Assembly: GCA_963777905.1 (NCBI GenBank)
Contig: CAVZSM010000007.1
Span: forward strand, 26,336-90,335
Direction of reading: 5' to 3'
Origin: Trebonia sp963777905
Lineage (GTDB): Bacteria > Actinomycetota > Actinomycetes > Streptosporangiales > Streptosporangiaceae
DNA length: 64,000 nt
The position numbers and the translations under genes were made by a program. Below, in pieces: positions 7,584 through 15,208 of this stretch (position 1 is its first letter; each line of letters opens with the position of its first letter). The notes beneath the pieces are model-generated. The model did no database searches. It had not been told where the DNA came from and saw only the letters and a program-made list of their open reading frames with translations.

Positions 7584-9272
7584 ATGGCTACTGAAACTGG
7601 GTCTACGGGGGCTCCCGCAAGCCAGCCGGCGGATGTCGGTCTGCGGCGGGAGATGGGACTGATCGGGGCAACCTGGGCGTCCGAGACCTCCATCATCGGC
7701 TCGGGCTGGCTGTTCGGCGCGCTGTTCGCCGCGCAAGCGGCGGGGACCGCGGCCTTGCTGGGATGGGTTATCGCCGGAGTCATCGTCGTCATCCTCGCGC
7801 TGGTCCATGCCGAATTGGGCGGGATGTACCCGGTGTCCGGCGGGACCGCGAGGTTCCCGCACTTCGCGTTCGGCAGCATCGCCGGCATCTCGTTCGGCTT
7901 CTTCTCCTGGCTGCAGGCGGTCACGGTAGCGCCGATCGAGTGTTTCGCCGTGATGCAGTACGGGTCCTACTACTGGCACGGCCTCTACAACGCCACCTCG
8001 GGTAACGTCACCGGGCTGGGCTTCGTGATGACGATCGTGCTGATGGCGATCTTCACCTCGATCAACTTCCTGGCCATCGGCCTGTTCTCCAAGGTCAACT
8101 CCGGCATCACGTGGTGGAAGGTCGCCATCCCGGTCCTCACCATCATCGTGCTGCTGTTCAAGTTCCACCCCAGTAACTTCGGGGCGGGCGGCGGCTTCAT
8201 GCCCTTCGGCATCAAGGCCCTGTTCGCCGCCATCCCCTCGGCCGGGATCGTGTTCGCCTATCTCGGCTTCGAGCAGGCCGACCAGCTGGCCGGCGAGATC
8301 AAGGACCCGCAGAAGAACCTGCCACGGGCGATCCTCATAGCTGTCACCATCGGCATCATCATCTACGTCATGCTGCAGGTTGTGTTCATCGGAGCCATCC
8401 CGCACAGCCTGATCTCGGGTCCTCTGGGCTGGGCGGGCATACCCAAGACCAACGAAATAGCCGTCGGGCCGTTCGCTGGCCTGGCGGGCGTCGTCGGGCT
8501 CGGCTGGCTCGCGATCCTCCTGCGGCTCGACGCGTTCATCTCCCCGTTCGGCACCGGCCTGATCTACCAGACTTCGACCTCGCGCGTCGGGTACGGCCTG
8601 GGCCGCAACCGCTACTACCCGCAGCTCTTCACCAGAGTGGACAGCCGGGGCGTGCCCTGGTTCAGCCTGATCATCGCGTTCCTGTTCGGCCTGCTGTTCC
8701 TGCTGCCCTTCCCGAGCTGGCACTCCCTGGTCGGCCTGGTCACCTCCGCGAGCGTGCTGATGTACGCCGGAGCGCCGCTGTCGCTGGCGGCGTTCCGCGG
8801 GCAGGTCCCTGAGGCGCCCCGGCCCTACCGGATGCCCGGCGCCACCGTGATGGCGCCACTCGCGTTCATCCTCGCCAACATGCTCATCTACTGGTCGGGC
8901 TTCGAGGTGCTCTGGAAGCTCGCCATCGCTATCGTTATCGGGTACGTGCTGATCGGCATCTTCATGTACTTCGACCCGCAGCGGCCGCCGCTGGACTGGA
9001 GGTCCGCGCAGTGGCTGCCGGTGTACCTGATCGGCATGGGCATCATCTCCTGGCAGGGCCAGTTCAGCGGCCAGTCCAGCACGACGCCGCTGGCGCCGAC
9101 GAACACCGGCAACCTCCCGTTCTGGTGGGACATGCTGGTGGTAGCGGCCTTCAGCCTGGCCATCTTCTTCTGGGCACAGGCCACCAGGCTGAAGCGTGCG
9201 GACATGCTCGACCTGGTCGCGAGGCAGAGTGCGCAGCCAGTGGATGACCTGCCCGAGATGCCAAGGCACTAG
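7584..9272 (+). CDS. APC-family amino acid permease
   Basis: 562 residues, about 12-14 hydrophobic helices. The N-terminal LIGATWASETSIIGSGWLFG corresponds to the glycine-rich first helix of APC transporters, and GIVFAYLGFEQADQLAGEIK matches the helix-6 to helix-7 FxGFExxxxxAxE motif of the family. ATG at 7584 follows GAGAAAAGAGC, a weak purine-rich ribosome site. The substrate cannot be read from sequence; the long C-terminal part with extra helices fits the larger APC proteins of actinobacteria. It is probably monocistronic, ending before a strong hairpin at 9305-9343. Confidence 0.9.
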   Translation: MATETGSTGAPASQPADVGLRREMGLIGATWASETSIIGSGWLFGALFAAQAAGTAALLGWVIAGVIVVILALVHAELGGMYPVSGGTARFPHFAFGSIAGISFGFFSWLQAVTVAPIECFAVMQYGSYYWHGLYNATSGNVTGLGFVMTIVLMAIFTSINFLAIGLFSKVNSGITWWKVAIPVLTIIVLLFKFHPSNFGAGGGFMPFGIKALFAAIPSAGIVFAYLGFEQADQLAGEIKDPQKNLPRAILIAVTIGIIIYVMLQVVFIGAIPHSLISGPLGWAGIPKTNEIAVGPFAGLAGVVGLGWLAILLRLDAFISPFGTGLIYQTSTSRVGYGLGRNRYYPQLFTRVDSRGVPWFSLIIAFLFGLLFLLPFPSWHSLVGLVTSASVLMYAGAPLSLAAFRGQVPEAPRPYRMPGATVMAPLAFILANMLIYWSGFEVLWKLAIAIVIGYVLIGIFMYFDPQRPPLDWRSAQWLPVYLIGMGIISWQGQFSGQSSTTPLAPTNTGNLPFWWDMLVVAAFSLAIFFWAQATRLKRADMLDLVARQSAQPVDDLPEMPRH

Positions 9273-9304
9273 GTCCGGCTCGTCATCCCGTTACAGCGAC
9301 AAAC

Positions 9305-9343
9305 CGTCGGCCCCGCACCCTCCCGGAGGATGCGGGGCCGACG
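9305..9343. terminator. Bidirectional hairpin terminator
   Basis: A perfect 13-bp stem (CGTCGGCCCCGCA at 9305-9317 with TGCGGGGCCGACG at 9331-9343) and a 13-base loop, placed between the convergent permease and sodX genes. There is no T-tract, as is common for actinobacterial terminators. Confidence 0.7.
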
Positions 9344-9346
9344 CGG

Positions 9347-9697
9347 TCACCGCGGGCCCGTTCTGGATAAAGAGCGGCGCAGCGGCCAGTAGCGGACCAG
9401 CACCCGGCCGACGATCTTCTCCTCGGGCACCGGGCCGAAGCGGCCGCTGTCCACCGCGCCCGCCGCCGGATTGTCCGACTGCAGCCACCAGCCGCCCTCC
9501 ACGCGCCTGGCCGCGCGCTTCACCAGCAGGAAGCCCGGGCGGGACGGATGCCAGGCGAGCACCACCTGACCAGGGCGGATACGCCGGGTGCGGCGGGCGA
9601 GCAGCCAGTCACCCGGACGCAGCGCGGGCAGCATGGACTGCTCGGCGACCTCGACGCGGAGCAACGGCCAGCCGTGCACGTTTAGCTTCCATCCCAC
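9347..9697 (-). CDS. sodX: Nickel-SOD maturation protease (S24/S26 type)
   Basis: 116 residues, a compact signal-peptidase-like protein. The Ser-Lys dyad is visible: Ser21 in EQSMLPALRPGDWLL and Lys60 in GFLLVKRAAR. LQSDNP further on is another signal-peptidase box. Proteins of this size next to sodN cleave the short Ni-SOD propeptide so that the mature N-terminal His can bind nickel. It is divergent from sodN with only 53 bases between the two starts, whereas the Streptomyces arrangement I know is sodN-sodX in tandem. No membrane anchor is seen, matching a cytoplasmic maturase. Confidence 0.9.
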   Translation of the reverse strand: MGWKLNVHGWPLLRVEVAEQSMLPALRPGDWLLARRTRRIRPGQVVLAWHPSRPGFLLVKRAARRVEGGWWLQSDNPAAGAVDSGRFGPVPEEKIVGRVLVRYWPLRRSLSRTGPR

Positions 9698-9750
9698 GGA
9701 GTAGTGTCGGAAGTGAAACCTTACTGATCTGGTACGGAGAAAGGGAATCG

Positions 9751-10158
9751 ATGAGGCTGCTCACCCGGCTGTTCGCGCCGAAGTCCGTCGCTCATGCCCA
9801 CTGCGACCTGCCCTGCGGCGTCTACGACCCCGCGCAGGCCCGAATCGAGGCGGAGTCTCTCAAGGCTATTGACGAGAAGTATGCCCAGAACTCGGACCCC
9901 GAGTTCAGGACCCGCTGCCTGATCATCAAGGAGCAGCGTTCCGAACTCGTCAAGCACCACCTATGGGTGCTGTGGACGGACTACTTCAAGCCGCCGCACT
10001 TCGAGAAGTACCCGCAGCTGCACCAGCTCTTCAATGAGGCCACCAAGCTGGCCGGCGCCGCGGGCACGAAGGGCAGCACCAACGTCGCCACGGCGGACGA
10101 GCTGCTGGCCAAGATCGAGGAGATCTCCAAGATCTTCTGGGAGACCAAGCAGGCCTGA
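9751..10158 (+). CDS. sodN: Nickel-dependent superoxide dismutase
   Basis: 135 residues from ATG at 9751, preceded by GGAGAAAGGG. A 16-residue propeptide (MRLLTRLFAPKSVAHA) is followed by the nickel hook HCDLPCGVY: His17, Cys18 and Cys22 become His1, Cys2 and Cys6 of the mature enzyme, the nickel ligands. The rest is the all-helical hexamer-forming body. It dismutates superoxide to peroxide and oxygen in the cytoplasm. Expression in Streptomyces is nickel-controlled (Nur), but I see no clear Nur box in the 53-base gap to sodX. Confidence 0.97.
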   Translation: MRLLTRLFAPKSVAHAHCDLPCGVYDPAQARIEAESLKAIDEKYAQNSDPEFRTRCLIIKEQRSELVKHHLWVLWTDYFKPPHFEKYPQLHQLFNEATKLAGAAGTKGSTNVATADELLAKIEEISKIFWETKQA

Positions 10159-10180
10159 CGCCGACGGCCGTCGGCCACAT

Positions 10181-10228
10181 CGACGTGGCAGCGTCGTCCC
10201 CGATGTCCGGGGAGGCGCTGCCGCGTCG
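10181..10228 (+). terminator. Hairpin terminator after sodN
   Basis: CGACGTGGCAGCG at 10181-10193 pairs with CGCTGCCGCGTCG at 10216-10228 (12 of 13 positions), with an inner CCCC/GGGG pairing in the loop. It lies 23 bases after the sodN stop. No T-tract. Confidence 0.55.
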
Positions 10229-10314
10229 CGTTTATGCCATGGAGCGGATGACGGTAAGTTGCTGTCAGGGGCCGGCGATCATCGCCGGCCGGGTGAGATG
10301 ACCGACGGAGAAAC

Positions 10315-10746
10315 GTGACAGAAGACACCGCCGCTACCACGGCCGTGCCGGCCGGCCGCGAGACGGCCGACTACGTGCACGTCAGGATGCCAGCGGAGAG
10401 CGCGTACCTGTCCGTGCTGCGCACCGCCACCGCCGGGCTGGCGGCACGGCTCGACTTCACTCTCGACGAGATCGAGGACCTGCGCATCGCGATCGACGAG
10501 GCCTGCGCGATGCTGCTCGCGCAGGCGATCCCCGGCACCGACCTGGAGTGCGGCTTCGAGCTCGGCGCCGACCAGGTGACGATCACGGTGTCGGTGACCG
10601 CGGCCCAGCCCAAGATGCCCGCCAGGGACACGTTCGCGTGGACGGTGCTGTCCGCCCTCGCCGGAACCGTGGACTCCCGGCTCGGGCCCGGTGACCGGGT
10701 GTCGATCGTGCTTGTCAAGCGCCGCGGCGGAGCGGGGTCAGGGTGA
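10315..10746 (+). CDS. rsbW: RsbW/UsfX-type anti-sigma factor
   Basis: 143 residues from GTG at 10315 behind GACGGAGAAAC. It resembles M. tuberculosis UsfX (RsbW), the anti-sigma factor of SigF: the segment DEIEDLRIAIDEACAMLL followed by AQAIPGTDL aligns by eye with the UsfX equivalent. It overlaps the sigma gene by 4 bases (GTGA), as expected for an anti-sigma/sigma pair. The GHKL N-box asparagine of Bacillus-type RsbW kinases is replaced (EACAM rather than EAxxN) and no DxGxG box is visible, so kinase activity is doubtful while sigma binding is likely kept. Confidence 0.85.
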   Translation: MTEDTAATTAVPAGRETADYVHVRMPAESAYLSVLRTATAGLAARLDFTLDEIEDLRIAIDEACAMLLAQAIPGTDLECGFELGADQVTITVSVTAAQPKMPARDTFAWTVLSALAGTVDSRLGPGDRVSIVLVKRRGGAGSG

Positions 10747-11585
10747 GCAGCGAGTACGAGGTCTTCGAGGTCGCGGTGAGCCCGGTGAGTGAAGAGCCGC
10801 CGCCGCCGCCGCGGAGCGATCATTCCGCGCCCGACCGGACACGGGCCCGCGAGCTGTTCGAACGGCTCGCGACGCTGCCGCATGACGACCCGGAGCGCGC
10901 GCGGATCAGGGCCACCCTGGTCGAGCTGCACCTGCCGCTCGTGGAGTACCTGGCGCGCCGGTTCCGCAACCGGGGCGAGTGGCTTGACGATCTCACCCAG
11001 GTCGCGACCATCGGGCTGATCAAGTCCATCGACAGGTTCGACCTCGAGCGCGGCGTGGAGTTCTCCACCTACGCCACGCCCACCATCGTCGGCGAGATCA
11101 AACGGCACTTCAGGGACAAGGGCTGGGCCGTCCGGGTGCCGCGGCGGCTGCAGGAGCTCAAGCTGTCGCTCACCAAGGCGATCGGCGAGCTGGCGCAGCG
11201 CGAAGGCCGCGCGCCCACCGTCAGTGAGCTCGCCGCGCACCTGCAGATGTCGGAAGAAGAGGTGCTCGAGGGCCTGGAGTCGGCCAACGCGTACTCCACC
11301 GTCTCGCTGGACGCGCCGGACTCCGGCGACGAGGACGCGCCCGCGGTCGCCGACTCGCTCGGCATGGTCGACGAGGCCCTGGAGGGCGTGGAGTACCGGG
11401 AATCGCTGAAGCCGCTGCTCGAGCGGCTGCCGCCGCGGGAGAAGAAGATCCTGCTCCTGCGGTTCTTCGGCAACATGACCCAGTTGCAGATCGCCGCGGA
11501 GCTCGGCATCTCCCAGATGCACGTGTCCCGGCTGCTGGCCAGGACGCTCACTCAGCTCAGGGACGGGCTCACGATCGACGATTAG
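10743..11585 (+). CDS. sigF: SigB/SigF-family stress sigma factor
   Basis: 280 residues from GTG at 10743, overlapping rsbW. It carries the regions of an alternative sigma-70 of the SigB/SigF/SigG group: region 2 (YLARRFRNRGEWLDDLTQVA, then GLIKSIDRFDLERGVEFSTYATPTI split across 2.2-2.3), region 3 (RVPRRLQELKLSLTKAIGEL) and region 4 with the HTH (QLQIAAELGISQMHVSRLL). It should direct RNA polymerase to general-stress or sporulation promoters and be held inactive by the product of the gene before it. The 3' end overlaps the convergent membrane-protein gene by 17 bases. Confidence 0.93.
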   Translation: MSSEYEVFEVAVSPVSEEPPPPPRSDHSAPDRTRARELFERLATLPHDDPERARIRATLVELHLPLVEYLARRFRNRGEWLDDLTQVATIGLIKSIDRFDLERGVEFSTYATPTIVGEIKRHFRDKGWAVRVPRRLQELKLSLTKAIGELAQREGRAPTVSELAAHLQMSEEEVLEGLESANAYSTVSLDAPDSGDEDAPAVADSLGMVDEALEGVEYRESLKPLLERLPPREKKILLLRFFGNMTQLQIAAELGISQMHVSRLLARTLTQLRDGLTIDD

Positions 11586-12030
11586 CGGGGGGCCTGGGCT
11601 TGCTGGAGACAGGGGCCTCCTCGCCCGGCGCGGGCCGGCTGAGGGCGCGCAGGCTGCGCGGCGCCAGCAGCCCGGCGAGCCCGGCCAGCGCGAGCAGCAG
11701 GGCGGGCACTCCCCAGTCGAACCGGTGGGCCTGCAGCAGGTACACGGCGATCACGCCGGTAAGCACCTGGGTCATCACCGCCGGCGTGCGGCTCCACGGC
11801 CTGACGCGGACGAGCCCGGCCGCGATCAAGACCAGCCCGGCGGCCACGATGAACGCCAGCAGGGTCAGCCCGATCCCGCTGGACGACTGAGACGAGCGCC
11901 CGGCGGCGGTGTCGACGGCGGTGAGCACGCCGGCCACGGCCAGGGCCGCCGCCTCCGCGGCCTGCACCCCCGCCGCCAGCAGGAGCGTGCCGGGTACGCC
12001 TTCGCGGCTTTCGCCATAACGCATACCCAT
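11569..12030 (-). CDS. Small integral membrane protein, unknown
   Basis: 153 residues from ATG at 12030, with GGAGAGG upstream; ATG at 12024 is also possible. It has about four hydrophobic helices: GTLLLAAGVQAAEAAALAVAG, GLTLLAFIVAAGLVLIAAGL, a short VMTQVLTGVIAVYLL helix and VPALLLALAGLAGLL, then a short Pro-rich tail. I do not recognise the family. It is divergent from the kinase gene (39 bases between starts) and converges with sigF. Confidence 0.7.
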   Translation of the reverse strand: MGMRYGESREGVPGTLLLAAGVQAAEAAALAVAGVLTAVDTAAGRSSQSSSGIGLTLLAFIVAAGLVLIAAGLVRVRPWSRTPAVMTQVLTGVIAVYLLQAHRFDWGVPALLLALAGLAGLLAPRSLRALSRPAPGEEAPVSSKPRPPANRRS

Positions 12031-12055
12031 AAGTCTCGCATCCTCTCCGGCACCG

Positions 12056-12061
12056 TTACCC
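12056..12061 (+). promoter_or_regulatory. -10 element suggesting a leaderless transcript
   Basis: TACCCT ends 8 bases before the GTG at 12070, and no Shine-Dalgarno is present, so transcription may start at or next to the start codon. Leaderless mRNAs are common in actinobacteria. Inferred by eye. Confidence 0.4.
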
Positions 12062-12069
12062 TGAGCATC

Positions 12070-13032
12070 GTGCGCGCGCTGCTGATCATCAACCCTCACG
12101 CGACCTCCATGTCCGGGCGCGAGGCCGGGCTGGTGGTCCGCGCACTCGGCTCCCGGCTCGAACTGGAGACCGCGCAGACACGCTATCGCGGCCACGCCCG
12201 TGAACTGGCCGCCGCCTCTGCGGAGGCCGGATTCGACCTCGTGGTGACCTTCGGCGGTGACGGGACGGTCAACGAGGTCGTCAACGGGCTGATGCGCTGC
12301 CAGGTCCCCGCGGCGGACCCGGCCGCGGCCGCGGCCGGGGAGGCGGCGCCGGGACGGCGGCCGGCGATCGCGGCGGTGCCCGGCGGCGGCGCCAACGTGT
12401 TCGCGCGCACGCTCGGGCTGCCGACCGACCCGGCCGAGGCGGTGCAGCGGATCCTGGCCGCGGCGGACTCGGGGACCTGGCGCACCATCGGGCTCGGGCT
12501 CGCCGGGGACCGTTATTTCACGTTCAGCGCCGGCCTCGGCGTCGACGCCGAGGTCGTCGCGGACGTCGACCGGCGGCGCGCCAAGGGCAGGCGGGCGTCG
12601 ACGATGCTGTACCTGCGAATGGGGCTGCGCCGGTACTACGGGACCGACCGGCGCCACCCGGCCCTCACCCTGACCACCCCTGGCCAGCCGCCGCTGACCG
12701 GGCTGTTCATGGGCGTGGTCACCAACAGCTCACCGTGGACGTACCTCGGCAGTCATCCGGTCCGGCCGGCGCACGCCGACTTCAGCTCAGGCCTCGACCT
12801 GTTCGCGCTGCGCCGGATGCGCACCCTGTCGACGCTGGCGGCGCTTCGCCACATGATGCACACGCCCAGCGAGCTGCCGTCGGTCCGTGATGTGGTCAGC
12901 GCGGCGGCGCTGGCCGAACTGGCACTCGAGGCGGACCGCCCGATCGCATTTCACATTGACGGCGAGTACCAGGGGAAAACTGAGGGCGTTTCCTTCCGCT
13001 TTGTCCCCGAAGCACTGTGTGTCGTCGCGTGA
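12070..13032 (+). CDS. Diacylglycerol/sphingosine-kinase-family lipid kinase
   Basis: 320 residues from GTG at 12070; the protein begins VRALLIINPHATSMSG, the usual start of the family (NP.A motif). The nucleotide-binding loop FGGDGTVNEVVNGL lies near residues 62-75, and a second conserved glycine-rich stretch AAVPGGGANVFARTLGLP follows. It is of the DagK/YegS type, phosphorylating diacylglycerol or a related lipid at the inner membrane surface, so feeding phospholipid turnover. Actinobacterial members are DgkB-like; the exact lipid is not known. Confidence 0.9.
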   Translation: MRALLIINPHATSMSGREAGLVVRALGSRLELETAQTRYRGHARELAAASAEAGFDLVVTFGGDGTVNEVVNGLMRCQVPAADPAAAAAGEAAPGRRPAIAAVPGGGANVFARTLGLPTDPAEAVQRILAAADSGTWRTIGLGLAGDRYFTFSAGLGVDAEVVADVDRRRAKGRRASTMLYLRMGLRRYYGTDRRHPALTLTTPGQPPLTGLFMGVVTNSSPWTYLGSHPVRPAHADFSSGLDLFALRRMRTLSTLAALRHMMHTPSELPSVRDVVSAAALAELALEADRPIAFHIDGEYQGKTEGVSFRFVPEALCVVA

Positions 13033-13042
13033 CCCGGGGCAC

Positions 13043-13068
13043 TTTGGTGTGATCGATCTGACACCAAA
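13043..13068. promoter_or_regulatory. Inverted repeat, CRP-like
   Basis: Arms TTTGGTGT (13043-13050) and ACACCAAA (13061-13068) are perfect and 10 bases apart. The core TGTGATCGATCTGACA differs from TGTGA-N6-TCACA at one defined position. It starts 11 bases after the lipid-kinase stop. It could be a distal CRP site for whiB1 or a weak terminator. Confidence 0.4.
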
Positions 13069-13290
13069 TTCGTAATACTCGTTCGCCGCGCCCCCTTGCG
13101 TTGGCTCTGCCCTGTTGAGAGGCTAGATCTCGTGCCTGGGGAGTGGCGTCCCGCCGGGGTATTGAGCGTGGCCGACACGGGTGCGTCACCCTTCGGAGCG
13201 TGTCCGGGCTCACCCTGATGCCCGGGCGCAATCAACTCGGCACTAGCAAAGATCGGGAATAAGGAACTGTTCCCGACATATCGCATAGCT

Positions 13291-13306
13291 CGTGAAAAGC
13301 TTCACA
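13291..13306. promoter_or_regulatory. CRP-type binding site upstream of whiB1
   Basis: CGTGAAAAGCTTCACA is an exact match to (C/T)GTGA-N6-TCAC(G/A). It lies 67 bases before the whiB1 start. In M. tuberculosis whiB1 is a known target of CRP (Rv3676), so the position is meaningful; binding here is inferred. Confidence 0.65.
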
Positions 13307-13372
13307 AGCACTGAGTGGCGTGTGGCGGCCAGCATCGATGACCAGCCGCGACGCCGAGAAGGAGTGAGCACC

Positions 13373-13627
13373 ATGGACTGGCGTCACGTCGCCGCCTGTC
13401 GTGAGGTAGATCCTGAGCTGTTCTTCCCGATCGGGAACAGCGGGCCTGCGCTCCTCCAGATTGAAGAAGCCAAACAGGTCTGCCGGCGCTGCACGGTGCT
13501 CGAGGATTGCCTCCGCTGGGCCATCGACAGCGGCCAGGACGCCGGGGTGTGGGGCGGCATGAGCGAGGACGAGCGGCGGGCGGTCAAGCGCCGCACGGTC
13601 CGGCTGCGCGCGCGGGCCCACGTCTGA
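13373..13627 (+). CDS. whiB1: WhiB1-type [4Fe-4S] transcriptional regulator
   Basis: 84 residues from ATG at 13373 with a strong AAGGAGTG ribosome site. The four cluster-binding cysteines are Cys9, Cys37, Cys40 and Cys46 (VCRRCTVLEDC), followed by GVWGG (58-62) and a basic C-terminal tail (VKRRTVRLRARAHV). Length and cysteine positions are those of M. tuberculosis WhiB1. Such proteins bind the primary sigma factor and respond to nitric oxide through the Fe-S cluster. It converges with pdtaS, with 25 bases between stops, the same neighbourhood as in mycobacteria. Confidence 0.95.
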   Translation: MDWRHVAACREVDPELFFPIGNSGPALLQIEEAKQVCRRCTVLEDCLRWAIDSGQDAGVWGGMSEDERRAVKRRTVRLRARAHV

Positions 13628-13652
13628 GGCGTCTTTCGCCCCGTGTTCGCCG

Positions 13653-15161
13653 TCAGCGCGGGCCCGGTTCGTAGCGGACGGGCAGGTCGACGACCGCCAC
13701 GGTACCTCCACCGGGCCGGGGAGCGATGCTCAGCCGCCCGCCAAGCTCGGCCACGACAAGCGTTCGTACGATCTGAAGTCCCAGGCTCGAGGTGTTCTCC
13801 AGGTCGAAGCCCGGCGGGATCCCCGCGCCGCTGTCGCTCACGGTTACCGTTAGCTGCTCTGGCGCCCGCGCGGCCAGCACCTCGATGATCCCGTCCGCGC
13901 AGGCGCGCGGCCCCAGCGCTCCGAACCCATGCTGGAGCGCGTTCTGCAGCAGTTCGGTGAGCACCATCGCGAGCGGCGTGGCCACCGACGCGGGCAGCAT
14001 CCCGAACTGGCCGGTGATCTTCGGCGTCACCCGCGTCTCTGGCGACGAAACCTCCCCGGCCATCATGGCGACCCGGTCCGCGATGTCGTCGAAGTCCACG
14101 ATCTCTTCCGGCGCGTGCGACAGGGTCTCGTGCACGATCGCGATGGAACCGACCCGGCGGACCGCCTCCTCGAGCGCGGCCCGCGCCTCGGGCGCCTGCA
14201 GCCGCCTGGCCTGCAGCCGCAGCAGCGCCGCCACCGTCTGCAGGTTGTTCTTCACCCGGTGATGGATCTCCCGGATGGTGGCTTCCTTGGTGAGCAGCTC
14301 GCGCTCCCTGCGGCGCAGCTCCGTGACGTCCCTGACCAGGACCAGCGCACCGGTCCGCTTGCCCGCCACCACCAGCGGGATAGAGCGCAGCTGGACGACC
14401 GCGCCGTTGCCGTCGATCTCCGTCTCCTTGGGCGCCCGGCCCCTCGCGACAAGCATCAGCGACTCGTCGACCGGCTCACCCGCGGCACCGAGCTGCGCGG
14501 TCGCGGCGCCGAGGTCCGCCCCGATGAGGTCCGCGGCGAGTCCTAGCCGACGGTACGCCGACTGGGCGTTCGGGCTAGCGTAGGTGACCCGGCCCGCGCT
14601 GTCGAGCCGTAGCAGGCCGTCGCCCACCCGCGGCGAGCGGACCAGGGTCGTGTCATGCCCGGGATACGGGAACGTGCCCTCCGCCACCATCCGCGCCAGG
14701 TCGTCGGCGCCCTGCAGGTAGGTGAGCTCGAGACGGCTGGGTGTGCGCGCGGAGTTCAGGTTCGTCGACCGCTCGATGACGGCGATCACGTCGCCGTCCC
14801 TGGTCACCGGGATGGCTTCGGCGCGCACCGGCACGCCGCTCGTCCAGTCCGGGTCGCTCTCCCGCCAGATGCGCCGCTCAGTGCGCGCCGTGTCCAGCAG
14901 CGGCCGCCGCCCCTGGCCGATCTGGGTCCCCACCACGTCGTCGGGGAACGAGGTGGGCCCGGTCGTCGGCCGCATCTGCGCGACCGCCACCCAGCCGGAG
15001 CCCGCCGCGCCCGCGGGCACCCGCATCGGCACCCACAGGATCAGGTCGGCGAAGGACAGGTCGGCGAGCAGCTGCCAGTCGGACACCAGCGAGTGCAGCC
15101 ACTCCACGTCGGCGGCCGAGAGGGTGGTGTAGTTCCTGGCGAGGTCGGTAAGCGTGGGCAC
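13653..15161 (-). CDS. pdtaS: PdtaS-type sensor histidine kinase (HisKA_2)
   Basis: 502 residues from GTG at 15161 (PTLTDLARNYTTLS), matching the length and start of the mycobacterial protein. The N-terminal half is a GAF-like domain and a PAS domain (about residues 1-260); then comes the HisKA_2 phospho-acceptor EIHHRVKNNLQTVAALLRLQ and an HATPase with LQNALQHGF and DSGAGIPPGF. There are no membrane segments, so it is cytoplasmic. Its partner PdtaR, an RNA-binding ANTAR regulator, is not in the window. In mycobacteria the pair responds to copper/NO and nutrient signals; for this protein the signal is unknown. Confidence 0.93.
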   Translation of the reverse strand: MPTLTDLARNYTTLSAADVEWLHSLVSDWQLLADLSFADLILWVPMRVPAGAAGSGWVAVAQMRPTTGPTSFPDDVVGTQIGQGRRPLLDTARTERRIWRESDPDWTSGVPVRAEAIPVTRDGDVIAVIERSTNLNSARTPSRLELTYLQGADDLARMVAEGTFPYPGHDTTLVRSPRVGDGLLRLDSAGRVTYASPNAQSAYRRLGLAADLIGADLGAATAQLGAAGEPVDESLMLVARGRAPKETEIDGNGAVVQLRSIPLVVAGKRTGALVLVRDVTELRRRERELLTKEATIREIHHRVKNNLQTVAALLRLQARRLQAPEARAALEEAVRRVGSIAIVHETLSHAPEEIVDFDDIADRVAMMAGEVSSPETRVTPKITGQFGMLPASVATPLAMVLTELLQNALQHGFGALGPRACADGIIEVLAARAPEQLTVTVSDSGAGIPPGFDLENTSSLGLQIVRTLVVAELGGRLSIAPRPGGGTVAVVDLPVRYEPGPR

Positions 15162-15208
15162 TTTTCCATTTTGACACGCGCCGGCCAGGTGAATTTCCTC
15201 ATCAGAGC

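Larger units (their letters stand above)
13033..13372. other. whiB1 upstream regulatory region
   Basis: 340 bases without a gene between the lipid kinase and whiB1. It contains a 26-base inverted repeat (13043-13068), a CRP-type site (13291-13306), the inverted repeat CGGGAA/TTCCCG around 13254-13275, and TAATAC at 13072-13077 which could be a -10. I see no other structure. Confidence 0.5.

Noticed and set aside
7470..9269. 599-residue open frame antisense to the APC permease
   Set aside because: Opposite a clear 12-14 helix permease; composition (Glu/Asp/Arg/Gln) is what the complement of hydrophobic codons gives.
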